Assembly: GCA_016926155.1 (NCBI GenBank) | Contig: JAFGPC010000081.1 | Span: 1 to 58,932, forward strand | Length of the DNA stretch: 58,932 bases | Reading direction: 5' to 3' | From: Sedimentisphaerales bacterium | Lineage (GTDB): Bacteria; Planctomycetota; Phycisphaerae; Sedimentisphaerales; Anaerohalosphaeraceae | Shown here: positions 49,545-58,488 of the stretch, in pieces | Layout: each line of letters begins with the position of its first letter | How positions within the stretch are numbered: position 1 is the stretch's first letter | The notes under the pieces: model-generated | The model's input: the letters and a program-made list of their open reading frames with translations, nothing else | The model's database searches: none | Told to the model about the DNA's origin: nothing | Translations under genes and position numbers: made by a program

Positions 49545-52500
49545 ATGCATTCAGGATGTCGTCTCATCGGTGGTGGGAAGTTTCGTCTGATTGGTTTTCT
49601 AACGATCTTAGCCTCGGCCGGAGTATTGAGTTCGCTGCTCTGGGCCCAGAACGGCTCTTCCACGGCGGCCCCGCGAAGCCGGGTGTATCGATTCAAGCAC
49701 ATTACGACCGATCAGGCCAAAGCTTTTTTGGCACAGGCCGGTTTGACATGTGAACTGACGGAATTGCCGCGAAATGCATTGATTGTCACGTCCACAAACT
49801 CCGATGTTCTGATTAAAAGTTCATCGTTGTTTGATGTAGTGGATAGCACAAATCCGTATACCGTGACAGAAATTTCTGTCTCCAAAACCCTGCTGGAATC
49901 ACTTCGGACCAATCAAGTCCACCTGGTTGTTGAAGGGATGGAATTGGGCACGTTTACCGACCCTCCCGCCGATAAACCATTGCCTCGTGTCATCGTCGAT
50001 GGTTCTGGTGGGCAGCTTATCGTAGCCGTACCGTCCGATGCCATAAAGACCCTCTCTGCGGCGGTCAGAAAACTCGAACCGGTCAAGGAAGTACCTGTTC
50101 CAATCACATCAAAACCAGCCCCTGTAATTGAGCCAACAGTTCCGAGTCCGGTAGAGGTAAAAGAATCCGCTGCTCCTGTCCAGGAAACGAAAGATACAGC
50201 TCCTGAACCTGTTGAACTGTACGGCCCTCCTGCTCCCGGGGCGGAAGAACTCGCTAGCCGCGAATTGCCCAAAACACCTTCAACCGTTGTTTCAGACGAA
50301 GTTATCGAGACAACAAAAGCCGTTGAGCCGGAGGTTATCAAAACACAGGAACCCGTGGAAAAAACAGAATCGGGCGACTTCTTCGAAGATGAACTCCTGC
50401 AGAGCCTGGCTAAAGCCGAACAGCAAGCCCCGCCACAGGATACCGAGGGGGAGAAGAAAATTGACGAAGCGATCGATAAGGCCGTAGAGGCGGAAAAAAA
50501 GGCAGTGACGGCTGAACTGGAAGCAGCCGAGGCCGAGAAAAAAGCCCAGGAAATGCTAAAGGCCCTAGAAACACTCCAGGCACAGGGAGTTGTTGAAACC
50601 CAAGCGACTCAACCGGTCACGGAGACCAAGACGGCCGAGCCGCCTCAACCCAAACAAGCAACAGAACCTGCACAGGAAAAGGCGGAACAACCTGAGCCCA
50701 AGTCGGAGACGGCAAAAGCTGCTCCAAAGCCTGCGGAAACACCCAAGGAACCTGCCCCTGAACCCGAGCCGGCCAAACCTGCTCCCAAGCCCACGGAAGA
50801 GCCTAAGACAGAGACACCCAAGACTGCCGCTCCTGTTCCGAAAGTGGGCGAAGCGGCAAAACCCGCGGCCAAACCACCGGTAAAAACAGAAACCGCCCCT
50901 AAGCCACAAGAAAAAGCCGAGGCTACGACTCCTACGGCGGAAGAAGTCGAAAAAGAACGACAGGCCGGTCTGCAAAAACTGCTCGAACTGATGGCGCAGG
51001 GTAAACCACAGCAGCAGGAAGCAACATCTCCCCCGCCGCTGCCCGGACCTACAGAAACCACCGTTCCACCCAAACCGGAACCGGCTAAAGCCGAGCCGCC
51101 CAAAAAGATTGAAACCCGTCCTGCTCCGCTCACAACCGAACCGGAGAAATCGATCCAGGATATTAACGAACCGGTCATTCCCAACGGAGAGGAAGAACTG
51201 GAACTGACCATCACTCTTCCGGAAGATGTCGAGATCTCCGAACTGGTTGAACTGGTAGGAAAACAACTTGGTCTCAACTATTTATATGATCCTACCATCG
51301 TCAAGGGAACCGTTAAGATCAAGATCCATGACGGCAAGATCAAGGTTCGTGACATATACGCCCTTCTGGAACAGGTGCTCAAGTTCAAAGGGTTGGTGAT
51401 GACCCGTCGCGACAAGTTGGTCACGATCATTCGTGAAAATGAGGCCATGAAGTTTGATCCTGCAATCCGCAAATCCGATGAGGCAATCGAGGCGGGCGAT
51501 GTGGTTGTGATCAGTGTATTTGAACTGGAGAACATCAGCACCAACACCGCTGAAAACATGCTGAAAAGCATGAGTCTGGGTCTGACCTTCAATTCAGTTG
51601 CCGAAACTCAGACATTGATTGTGTTGGATTACGCCTATCGCACCGAGCGAATCCGGGAGGTCATTAACCTGATCGATGTAACCGGCCAGAAGCGTTTGAT
51701 CGTTCCTCGAACTCTGACCTATACCATAGCCAGCAAACTGGCTCCGAAGGTGCAGACACTGGCCGGTTTTCTGGAAACCATCGAGGTGACTGTGAGTGAA
51801 ACCCCTGCCACCCCAACACCACCGACACCCACAAGAACCACAACGACAAGAACTACGACGACGAGGCCGCCTACCATTCGGCCTCCGACGACATCCGGTC
51901 GATCCGAGGCTCAGACGGCCGATACCGTTCACCTGGACACAGATGATCGAACCAACCGCATCTTTATCATCGGCCTGGAAGACAAGGTCAAGATTGTCGA
52001 AGGCCTGATCGATGAGCTGGATGTGCCGGAGCAGAGCCTGCGAACGATCAAGGAATACCAAATTCAGTATATCGACACGGCCGAGGTCGTTGAAGCCCTG
52101 CATGATCTGGGTGTAATCAGCTCACTACCCTCAACGACCACATCGGCAACGAGCCCCACTCGCAGTCCAACGACACGGACAACAAATGTACGAACCGCGG
52201 TCCCCCGTCCTACTACAACATCGGGAGATACGGCCGAGCCGGATGATCCGTTTATTTCCATCCGCGAATCGACCAACTCGCTGCTGATCAACGCTACAGA
52301 GGAACAGCATGCCGAAATCGCCCTGGTAATCGCTCATGTGGACGTCGAGCAGACCGACAGCCGGACGATTCAGGAGTATGAGATTCAGCACGTGGACGCC
52401 GCCGAGATCATCACAACCCTGGAAGAGCTGGGGCTGGTTCAGACACAATCCCGCAGTTCTACGTACGGCTCTACATCACGGTACGACCGTTCTACGACGT

Positions 52501-54041
52501 CTTCTCGAACCTCTCCTACAACAAGTCGGACGACACCGACGACAGCCGGGGCCAGCGCTCCTGCCGCGGTGGCTCCACCGCCAGCTGTAACCGGAGAGGC
52601 AACTACCGCTGAGGATATCGTGGCCGATTATCCGCAGATCGCCATCTTGGAAGCAACGAATTCGCTGCTGGTCAGTGCAACACCCCGTCAGCATGCGGCG
52701 ATTGCCCTGATCATCTCCCATGTGGACCGGGAACTGGACCAGATCAGTACGCCGTTTGTGGTGTATGCCCTGGAAAATCAGGATCCCGAAGAACTGGCCG
52801 GTACGATCGGGGAAGTGGTGAATGCCACCCTGCGGGCTCAAGCCGCTCAGTCGGGTGCTGCCGCAGCAGGGACAACCACTCCAACCCGGGACGCCAAGAT
52901 CGAAACCCGTACCCGACCGGGCGCTACGGGCCGCCGCAGTGATGACCTTGACATTACCATTGTGCCGGATAAGGCTACATATTCGCTGATTGTTTACGCC
53001 AACAAGAAGAATCAGCAGTGGATCAGCGAATTGATCAAAACACTGGACGATTACCGACCTCAAGTGCTGTTGGATGTCACATTAGTGGAGATTACCAAGC
53101 AGGACGATTTCAGTTATGCCCTGAATGTCCTGCACAGTATTCCTGATCTAGACCATATCTCGGGATTGACCGGAGTGATCCTTCCCGGGGATACGCCGGT
53201 TACATCTGATTCGATTCTCAGCAGGCTTACTTCCGCCTCCGATCGAAATCGGTTTATCGATTTCCAGTCAGATTCAGGTAATTTCACGGGATTCTATGGT
53301 GACAATAAGATCATGGCCCTGTTGACAGCCATGCAGACCAAGAATTATGGACGGATACTTGCCAAACCCAAGCTCCTGGTTGATGACAACCAGGAAGGCA
53401 CCATCGAGACCAAGACTACCACGTACATCACCCGGACGCGCAGCAGCACTCAGGTGCCCGATACCGGAACGCCCTTTACCACAACGGATGTCACTTTTGA
53501 ACCTTATGACGCCAGTATTTCTCTTGGTATCAAGCCACACATCAGCCAGGGGGATAACCTGCGATTGGAGATCACCTTATCACGGTCCGATTTCCTGAAT
53601 CTCGATCCAGAGAGCGAAAAGCCCCCGAACCAGGCCATCAGCGACGTACAGACCGTTGTTACCGTACCGGATAATTCGACAATCATTCTAGGTGGCATGG
53701 ACAAAGTCAACCAGTCCAAGGGTGGCACGAAGGTGCCTATACTTGGCGACATTCCCCTGCTTGGCGGTTTGTTCCGGACCACCAGTAACACCAGTGCACA
53801 GAGCAAACTCTATATTTTCATCAAGGCCCATATCCTCCGTCCCGGTGACAGTCTTGAGGGCCGAAAAGACCTGGAACACATTTCGAGAATCAATCGTACC
53901 GATTTCGAAGAGTCGGAAAATGAGATGCAGAAATACGAAGACTGGCCCGGCATTAAACCCAAACCGATGGATCCGCTTCGCGTACTCGAAGAGGATGAAA
54001 CATTGGATGACAAAGTAGAGATCGATCTGCGCAAGAAATGA
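49545..54041 (+). CDS. gspD: GspD-like secretin, very long, with Pro/Ala/Glu-rich and Thr/Pro-rich inserts
   Basis: The outer-membrane pore of a type II secretion system: 1498 residues against about 650-700 in GspD. A signal peptide (about 15-38) is followed by a first secretin-N-like repeat (about 48-115). A 370-residue low-complexity region (about 185-550) rich in Pro, Ala, Glu and Lys follows. Next come an N0/STN domain (about 550-630; ITLPEDVEISELVELVGKQL) and four further secretin-N repeats to about 1170. These repeats hold Thr/Pro/Arg-rich loops at about 755-790, 860-895, 965-1025 and 1105-1135. The C-terminal secretin domain (about 1175-1435) contains VLLDVTLVEI, VTVPDNSTIILGGM and VPILGDIPLLGGLFR. 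ATG 49545 follows GGAG at 6 bases. The stop overlaps gspE as ATGA. Confidence 0.9.
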   Translation: MHSGCRLIGGGKFRLIGFLTILASAGVLSSLLWAQNGSSTAAPRSRVYRFKHITTDQAKAFLAQAGLTCELTELPRNALIVTSTNSDVLIKSSSLFDVVDSTNPYTVTEISVSKTLLESLRTNQVHLVVEGMELGTFTDPPADKPLPRVIVDGSGGQLIVAVPSDAIKTLSAAVRKLEPVKEVPVPITSKPAPVIEPTVPSPVEVKESAAPVQETKDTAPEPVELYGPPAPGAEELASRELPKTPSTVVSDEVIETTKAVEPEVIKTQEPVEKTESGDFFEDELLQSLAKAEQQAPPQDTEGEKKIDEAIDKAVEAEKKAVTAELEAAEAEKKAQEMLKALETLQAQGVVETQATQPVTETKTAEPPQPKQATEPAQEKAEQPEPKSETAKAAPKPAETPKEPAPEPEPAKPAPKPTEEPKTETPKTAAPVPKVGEAAKPAAKPPVKTETAPKPQEKAEATTPTAEEVEKERQAGLQKLLELMAQGKPQQQEATSPPPLPGPTETTVPPKPEPAKAEPPKKIETRPAPLTTEPEKSIQDINEPVIPNGEEELELTITLPEDVEISELVELVGKQLGLNYLYDPTIVKGTVKIKIHDGKIKVRDIYALLEQVLKFKGLVMTRRDKLVTIIRENEAMKFDPAIRKSDEAIEAGDVVVISVFELENISTNTAENMLKSMSLGLTFNSVAETQTLIVLDYAYRTERIREVINLIDVTGQKRLIVPRTLTYTIASKLAPKVQTLAGFLETIEVTVSETPATPTPPTPTRTTTTRTTTTRPPTIRPPTTSGRSEAQTADTVHLDTDDRTNRIFIIGLEDKVKIVEGLIDELDVPEQSLRTIKEYQIQYIDTAEVVEALHDLGVISSLPSTTTSATSPTRSPTTRTTNVRTAVPRPTTTSGDTAEPDDPFISIRESTNSLLINATEEQHAEIALVIAHVDVEQTDSRTIQEYEIQHVDAAEIITTLEELGLVQTQSRSSTYGSTSRYDRSTTSSRTSPTTSRTTPTTAGASAPAAVAPPPAVTGEATTAEDIVADYPQIAILEATNSLLVSATPRQHAAIALIISHVDRELDQISTPFVVYALENQDPEELAGTIGEVVNATLRAQAAQSGAAAAGTTTPTRDAKIETRTRPGATGRRSDDLDITIVPDKATYSLIVYANKKNQQWISELIKTLDDYRPQVLLDVTLVEITKQDDFSYALNVLHSIPDLDHISGLTGVILPGDTPVTSDSILSRLTSASDRNRFIDFQSDSGNFTGFYGDNKIMALLTAMQTKNYGRILAKPKLLVDDNQEGTIETKTTTYITRTRSSTQVPDTGTPFTTTDVTFEPYDASISLGIKPHISQGDNLRLEITLSRSDFLNLDPESEKPPNQAISDVQTVVTVPDNSTIILGGMDKVNQSKGGTKVPILGDIPLLGGLFRTTSNTSAQSKLYIFIKAHILRPGDSLEGRKDLEHISRINRTDFEESENEMQKYEDWPGIKPKPMDPLRVLEEDETLDDKVEIDLRKK

Positions 54042-55744
54042 AAGAACTTTTAATACATACAGCCAAGCGGACGGGCATTCTGAATGTCGATGCCCTGAGC
54101 GCCTACTTTAATGCCAATGCGAACGATCCGCGACGCGTCGACGAACTGCTGCTGGCAGCGCCGGAATTTACCGAGGATGCAGTGCTGCGGCTTTTTGCTG
54201 AGACCTTGGGCATGGAATTCATTCCGGAGATTCATTCACGGCAGGTGCCCAAGGAGTTCGTCGAGGCCGTTCCGGCGACGTACGCCCAGCACCATTACCT
54301 GATTGGCGTCCGGGACGACAGGCAGGATGCCAACGGGGAAATGATCGTTGCGATCGCCAATCCCTTGAATACCAGCGTAATCGACAATGTATCCAAGATG
54401 CTCGGGGCTCCCGTTCGACCGGCCGTCAGCTCGCGTGCGGCGATTACCGCGGCAATTGACGTGGCTTATGAGCAGAAAAGCACCGTCATCGAAGAAGTGG
54501 CCGAAGAGCTGGACTCCCAGAATCTCGATCAGCTTGTGGACGAAGCGAGCACCTCAGACGATCTGCTGGATGTGGTAAACCGCCCGCCGGTGATCCGGCT
54601 GGTCAACGATATCATGTTTCGTGCCCTGCAGATGCGGGCCAGCGATATCCATGTACATCCCTTTGAGGCCAAGATCCAGATCCGCTATCGGATCGACGGT
54701 ATTTTGTACGATTCGCTCACGCTGAATCGTAATGTCCTGCCGCTGATCATCTCGCGTATCAAGGTCATGGCGGGGATGGATATCGCCGAGCGGCGGATGC
54801 CGCAGGATGGACGATGCAGCGTCCGTCTGGGCCAGCGCGAGATCGATCTGCGTGTCAGTACGGTTCCGACCAGCTATGGAGAACGGGCGGTTTTACGTAT
54901 ACTCGACAAAAGCACGGGCCTGTTTACTCTGGATCAGCTCGGTCTATGGATCGACGACCGCAAGAGTTTTGATAAGGTCATCAATCGTTCGCACGGTGTG
55001 ATCTTCGTGACCGGCCCGACCGGCAGCGGCAAGAGCACCACTCTATATGCCTGCCTGAACCGGATCGATTCGGTACAGAAAAATATTATGACCATCGAAG
55101 ACCCGATCGAATACCAGCTTGGCGGGATCAGCCAGATGCAGGTCTCGCCGAAGAAGGGGATGAATTTCGTCAATGCACTGCGGCATGTGCTGCGGCAGGA
55201 CCCGGATGTGATCATGGTCGGTGAGGTGCGCGACGAGGAAACCGCCAGCATGGCGATTCAGTCCTCTCTGACCGGGCACCTTGTCTTCAGCACCCTGCAT
55301 ACGAACGACGCCGCCGGGGCTGTCAGCCGACTGCTGGATTTCGGCGTCGAGCCGTATCTGGTCAGTTCCTCGCTGATTGCCGTACTAGCCCAGCGGCTGG
55401 TGCGGCGGATCTGCCCCGACTGTAAAGAGGTGCACCATCCCACCAGTCAGGAACTGGAAGAAATCGGGATTCAATCGGCCGGGGATGCGACGTTTTACGT
55501 CGGGGCCGGCTGCGACAAGTGTTACGAGACCGGTTATCGCGGTCGGATCGGTATTTTTGAATTGATGATGATCGGCGATGATATCCGGGAGATGATCTAC
55601 CGCAAGGAAAGCGCCGGGGCGATTAAAAAGAAAGCCCTGCAACTGGGCATGACGACCCTGCGGATGGACGGCGCTCGAAAGGCGACGCACGGAACGACGA
55701 CGGTTCAGGAAGTGCTCCGTGTCACACAATCGGACCAGATGTAG
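54038..55744 (+). CDS. gspE: Type II secretion ATPase GspE
   Basis: A hexameric cytoplasmic ATPase that drives pseudopilus assembly; 568 residues, the usual size. The N-terminal MshEN/N1E domain (about 1-150) is followed by the ATPase core: Walker A GPTGSGKSTT (about 326), Asp box TIEDPIEY (352), Walker B PDVIMVGEVRDEET (388) and His box TGHLVFSTLHTND (412). A tetracysteine zinc site has CPDC (459) and CDKC (491). The ATG lies in the secretin stop codon. The gene is separated from gspF by an inserted four-helix-bundle gene. Confidence 0.96.
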   Translation: MKELLIHTAKRTGILNVDALSAYFNANANDPRRVDELLLAAPEFTEDAVLRLFAETLGMEFIPEIHSRQVPKEFVEAVPATYAQHHYLIGVRDDRQDANGEMIVAIANPLNTSVIDNVSKMLGAPVRPAVSSRAAITAAIDVAYEQKSTVIEEVAEELDSQNLDQLVDEASTSDDLLDVVNRPPVIRLVNDIMFRALQMRASDIHVHPFEAKIQIRYRIDGILYDSLTLNRNVLPLIISRIKVMAGMDIAERRMPQDGRCSVRLGQREIDLRVSTVPTSYGERAVLRILDKSTGLFTLDQLGLWIDDRKSFDKVINRSHGVIFVTGPTGSGKSTTLYACLNRIDSVQKNIMTIEDPIEYQLGGISQMQVSPKKGMNFVNALRHVLRQDPDVIMVGEVRDEETASMAIQSSLTGHLVFSTLHTNDAAGAVSRLLDFGVEPYLVSSSLIAVLAQRLVRRICPDCKEVHHPTSQELEEIGIQSAGDATFYVGAGCDKCYETGYRGRIGIFELMMIGDDIREMIYRKESAGAIKKKALQLGMTTLRMDGARKATHGTTTVQEVLRVTQSDQM

Positions 55745-55768
55745 ACAATTTTCTATCTTCTATCTTCC

Positions 55769-55779
55769 ATTTTCTATTT
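55769..55779. repeat. Left 11-bp inverted repeat framing the four-helix-bundle insert
   Basis: ATTTTCTATTT, 25 bases after the gspE stop, within a longer run of TTCTATC/TTCTATT units. It is an exact reverse complement of 56158-56168. Confidence 0.55.
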
Positions 55780-55785
55780 AAAGAT

Positions 55786-56157
55786 ATGGAAGTGGGATGC
55801 AAAAGTGTGGACAGAGAAGAACTCAAACAAAGAACCAAAATGTTTGCTCACAGATGCGTGAAATTGAGCACGGCTTTGCCGGACACAGAACTGAGAAGAC
55901 ACATTCGGCGACAATTGATCCGGTGTGCCACATCTGTGGCGGCTAATTATCGTTCCGCCTGTGCTTCGCAATCACGAGCAACGTTTATTTCGAGACTGGG
56001 AGTTTCTTTGGAAGAAGTCGACGAGTCCTTTTTCTGAATGGAATTTTTGCTTGACGAAGGATTGATACGGAGAGAGTTGGTGGAATCATTGATGAATGAA
56101 GCGGGAGAATTGACAGCGATATTTACTGCATCGCAGAAAACGGCGCGAACGAATTGA
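55786..56157 (+). pseudogene. Four-helix-bundle (23S rRNA intervening-sequence type) protein interrupted by in-frame TGA
   Basis: The first 83 codons (to TGA at 56035-56037) encode most of a small four-helix-bundle protein of the 23S rRNA-IVS family: RRHIRRQLIRCATSVAANYRSAC and RATFISRLGVSLEEVDESF. In this family the sequence continues with Trp and a fourth helix. Here TGA stands where Trp (TGG) is expected, and the same frame continues after it as MEFLLDEGLIRRELVESL to a TGA at 56155-56157, giving 123 residues if read through. A single G-to-A change explains this, so it is either a recent pseudogene or makes a protein lacking its last helix. It sits between gspE and gspF inside inverted repeats, like a small insertion. 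Family function is unknown. Confidence 0.75.
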
Positions 56158-56168
56158 AAATAGAAAAT
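56158..56168. repeat. Right 11-bp inverted repeat framing the four-helix-bundle insert
   Basis: AAATAGAAAAT directly after the last TGA of the insert, exact complement of 55769-55779. It is followed by a further imperfect unit (CGAAAATAG) and, 18 bases on, by the gspF ATG. Confidence 0.55.
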
Positions 56169-56186
56169 CGAAAATAGTCAATACTA

Positions 56187-57410
56187 ATGCCTCGATTTGC
56201 TTACATTGCGATTGATCACAGACGAAAGACGGCCCGCGGGACGGTCACAGCCGAAAATCCCTATGCCGCCCGAAAGCATCTGCGCACCAAAGGGCTGCAT
56301 CCAACCGAGATCAAAGAGGTCGGTTTCGAGGATGAGGCCCGGTCGCTGGGGGGGCTGCTGCGGCGCGGCAGCAAGCGGCAGATCACAGAATTCACAACCC
56401 AGATGTCGACGATGCTCAGTGCGGGGATCAAGCTGACCGAGGCGCTGGCTGTGCTGATTCAACAGATCGGCGATCAGCGCTTCCGCAGTGCGATTACCGA
56501 TGTACGGGATCGTGTTGTCACGGGGGAGTCTTTTGCGGACGCGCTGAGTGAATACACCAACTATTTCGATGTGATCTACATCTCCCTGATCCGTGTCGGA
56601 GAGGTTACCGGTACCCTCTCACAAAGCCTGAGCAAGATGGCCTCTTTTATGGAGAAACGCCAGCGGCTGGAATCCAAGATGGCCACGGCCATGATTTATC
56701 CGGCCCTGCTTCTGAGTTTCTGTATCATTGTGTCCATCGTTCTGACGGTCGTGGTCATCCCTAAGATAGCCGAGCAGTTCGAAAAAGTAGGACAAACCCT
56801 TCCCTGGATTACCCGGGCACTGGTCAAGGTCAGTGAAATCATGACAAATTTCTGGTGGATGCTGGGAATTATTTTAATTCTAATAGTTTTTGTATTCAGC
56901 CTAAGGCAGTTCCTTAAAACCCGGCGCGGCGCTTACTTACGTGACAAAATGCTCTTATCCCTTCCGGTCTTTGGCCGCTTACTTAAACAACGCATTGCCG
57001 CCCGATTTACCTCGACTTTGTCTACCCTGCTTAGCTCCGGCTTGAGTATGGCTGACTCTCTCAAAGTGGTTGCCGAGGTCACCGGTAATGTGATCATGGC
57101 CGATGCCGTTCGTCAGGCACGCGACCGTATTCTTTCCGGCGCCGATATCGCCACCCCCCTGCGGGACAGTGGCGTGATCGATCCCACGATTGCCCATATG
57201 GTCACCGTAGGCGAACGCAGCGGTGAACTGGGGCAGATGCTTCAACACATCAGTGAGAACCTGGAATCGTCTTCGGATGTAGTAATAGACAGGCTCAGTG
57301 CGGCCATGGAACCAGTCATTATTCTTGTCATGGCGGTTCTTGTGGGTGTTATCGCGGTTGCGGCGTTCCTTCCGATCATCCGATACACGTCGGGACAGTT
57401 CGGCGCATAA
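56187..57410 (+). CDS. gspF: Type II secretion inner-membrane platform protein GspF
   Basis: A 407-residue protein that anchors the ATPase and pseudopilus in the inner membrane. It begins MPRFAYIAIDHRRKTARGTV, the usual GspF start, and has two T2SSF domains (about 70-195 and 275-398). Helices lie near 170-195, 220-242 and 375-400, with the conserved LSAGIKLTEAL and LSSGLSMADSLKVVAEVTGN motifs. The ATG has no recognisable ribosome site: the bases before it belong to the AT-rich right end of the insert, which may have displaced the original signal. Confidence 0.95.
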   Translation: MPRFAYIAIDHRRKTARGTVTAENPYAARKHLRTKGLHPTEIKEVGFEDEARSLGGLLRRGSKRQITEFTTQMSTMLSAGIKLTEALAVLIQQIGDQRFRSAITDVRDRVVTGESFADALSEYTNYFDVIYISLIRVGEVTGTLSQSLSKMASFMEKRQRLESKMATAMIYPALLLSFCIIVSIVLTVVVIPKIAEQFEKVGQTLPWITRALVKVSEIMTNFWWMLGIILILIVFVFSLRQFLKTRRGAYLRDKMLLSLPVFGRLLKQRIAARFTSTLSTLLSSGLSMADSLKVVAEVTGNVIMADAVRQARDRILSGADIATPLRDSGVIDPTIAHMVTVGERSGELGQMLQHISENLESSSDVVIDRLSAAMEPVIILVMAVLVGVIAVAAFLPIIRYTSGQFGA

Positions 57411-57461
57411 GTAAAAACGAGTGCATGTATGGATATATATAATACAATGAAAGGGGTTGCT

Positions 57462-57899
57462 GTGAGAAGGAGAAGACTACACAAACAAGCGTTCACGTTG
57501 GTTGAAGTGATGGCCGTGCTTCTGATTGTCGGGCTCCTGGCGGGTCTGGCGATTCAGAGTTTTATGGGATCAACCGACAAAGCCAAGCAAAAAGCCACGC
57601 AGGCTAAACTTAAAATCCTGCATCAGGCGGTGAACCTGTTCAAGCTGGATACCGGACGATACCCCACGGAAGAAGAAGGATTGCTGGCACTGATTGAACA
57701 GCCGACGGATGTGGAGAACTGGCAGCCCGGCGGATACCTGGAAGAAACCCAGGTTCCATTGGATGCATGGAACCATGATTTTCTTTTCTTACGGGACCCG
57801 GAAAGCGGAAAGCCTTTTGTGCTGATCAGTTTTGGCGCCGATGGAGAAGAGGGAGGCGAAGGTTTTGATGCTGACCTGGCCAGTACGGACCCCATGTAA
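57462..57899 (+). CDS. gspG: Major pseudopilin GspG
   Basis: A 145-residue pseudopilin. The type III signal is a basic tail followed by QAFTLVEVMAVLLIVGLLAGLA; the residue before the cleaved Phe is Ala instead of Gly, and Glu+5 is present. The globular part carries GRYPTEEEGLLALIEQP and the calcium-loop region FGADGEEGGEGFDADL characteristic of GspG. I chose GTG 57462 because AAGGGG ends 5 bases before it; an ATG at 57447 or 57429 would add 5 or 11 residues without a ribosome site. It overlaps gspH by 32 bases. Confidence 0.93.
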   Translation: MRRRRLHKQAFTLVEVMAVLLIVGLLAGLAIQSFMGSTDKAKQKATQAKLKILHQAVNLFKLDTGRYPTEEEGLLALIEQPTDVENWQPGGYLEETQVPLDAWNHDFLFLRDPESGKPFVLISFGADGEEGGEGFDADLASTDPM

Positions 57900-58488
57900 T
57901 CGTCCTATAGGTAAAGGCTTGCCAAAAGGCTCCCTTTTAAGCCGGAATGGATTGGTCTTTATCGAACTATTGGCGGTGATTGCCGTTCTGGGGATGTTGA
58001 CAGGGCTGGCTCTTCTCAATTTGATGCCACAGGCGTTACAGAGTGATTATGACCGCCAGGTCCAGGAGTTCATCAGTACGTTAAAAATGGCCCAGGATGC
58101 CGCCGCCCAGAGCGACAGGCGCTATGCAGTAATGCTCGATCTGGACGAAGGTTTGTACATGCTCAAGCCATTTTTTGAGTTGGACAGTGATGGAATCCCC
58201 ATTGAAGAAGAGATTATTTCGACGGGGTATTTTACGGATCAGTTCCGCCTGGAATATGTGCGGTTTGACGACGGTCAGGATACACGAAGAGCGGAGACTA
58301 ATGCGATTGAGGTCTATCGGGTCTGGCTTCTGGCCGGCCGCTCCGGCTGGCAGAACAGCATCCAGATCGGTGTTCTGGATGCCGACGGCAATCCGTACAC
58401 GATTGTCGTCAATCGATACAGCCGGGTGATTACGATGTACAATGGAGAATACGAGATTCCCGAACCTCTGGAATATGTACCCTTTTAG
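57868..58488 (+). CDS. gspH: Minor pseudopilin, GspH-like
   Basis: A 206-residue pseudopilin. The leader is long (about 30 residues) and ends in SRNG, followed by LVFIELLAVIAVLGMLTGLALL, with Glu+5 kept but Leu rather than Phe at +1. The remainder is beta-rich with no known motif; GspH is the best assignment from gene order. ATG 57868 follows GAAGG at about 5 bases and lies within the end of gspG. The length is somewhat above the usual 170-190. Confidence 0.75.
   Translation: MLTWPVRTPCNRPIGKGLPKGSLLSRNGLVFIELLAVIAVLGMLTGLALLNLMPQALQSDYDRQVQEFISTLKMAQDAAAQSDRRYAVMLDLDEGLYMLKPFFELDSDGIPIEEEIISTGYFTDQFRLEYVRFDDGQDTRRAETNAIEVYRVWLLAGRSGWQNSIQIGVLDADGNPYTIVVNRYSRVITMYNGEYEIPEPLEYVPF

Noticed and set aside
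50089-51190. Linker region of the secretin as an assembly artefact joining two genes
   Set aside because: The frame is uninterrupted for about 1100 bases with consistent codon use and Pro/Ala/Glu bias, and domains on both sides belong to secretins.
50565-51277. Minus-strand frames rich in Phe/Arg/Gly or Ser/Gly opposite the secretin linker
   Set aside because: They are antisense readings of the Pro/Ala/Glu/Lys repeat region and have no gene-like features.
55786-56157. TGA as a Trp codon (recoded genome)
   Set aside because: Many genes in the window end in TGA (for example gspD and dctQ, with ATGA overlaps) and use TGG for Trp; one TGA in one gene is better explained by a nonsense mutation.
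55786-56157. Avd-type accessory protein of a diversity-generating retroelement
   Set aside because: Avd is also a four-helix bundle, but no reverse transcriptase or template/variable repeat pair is present.
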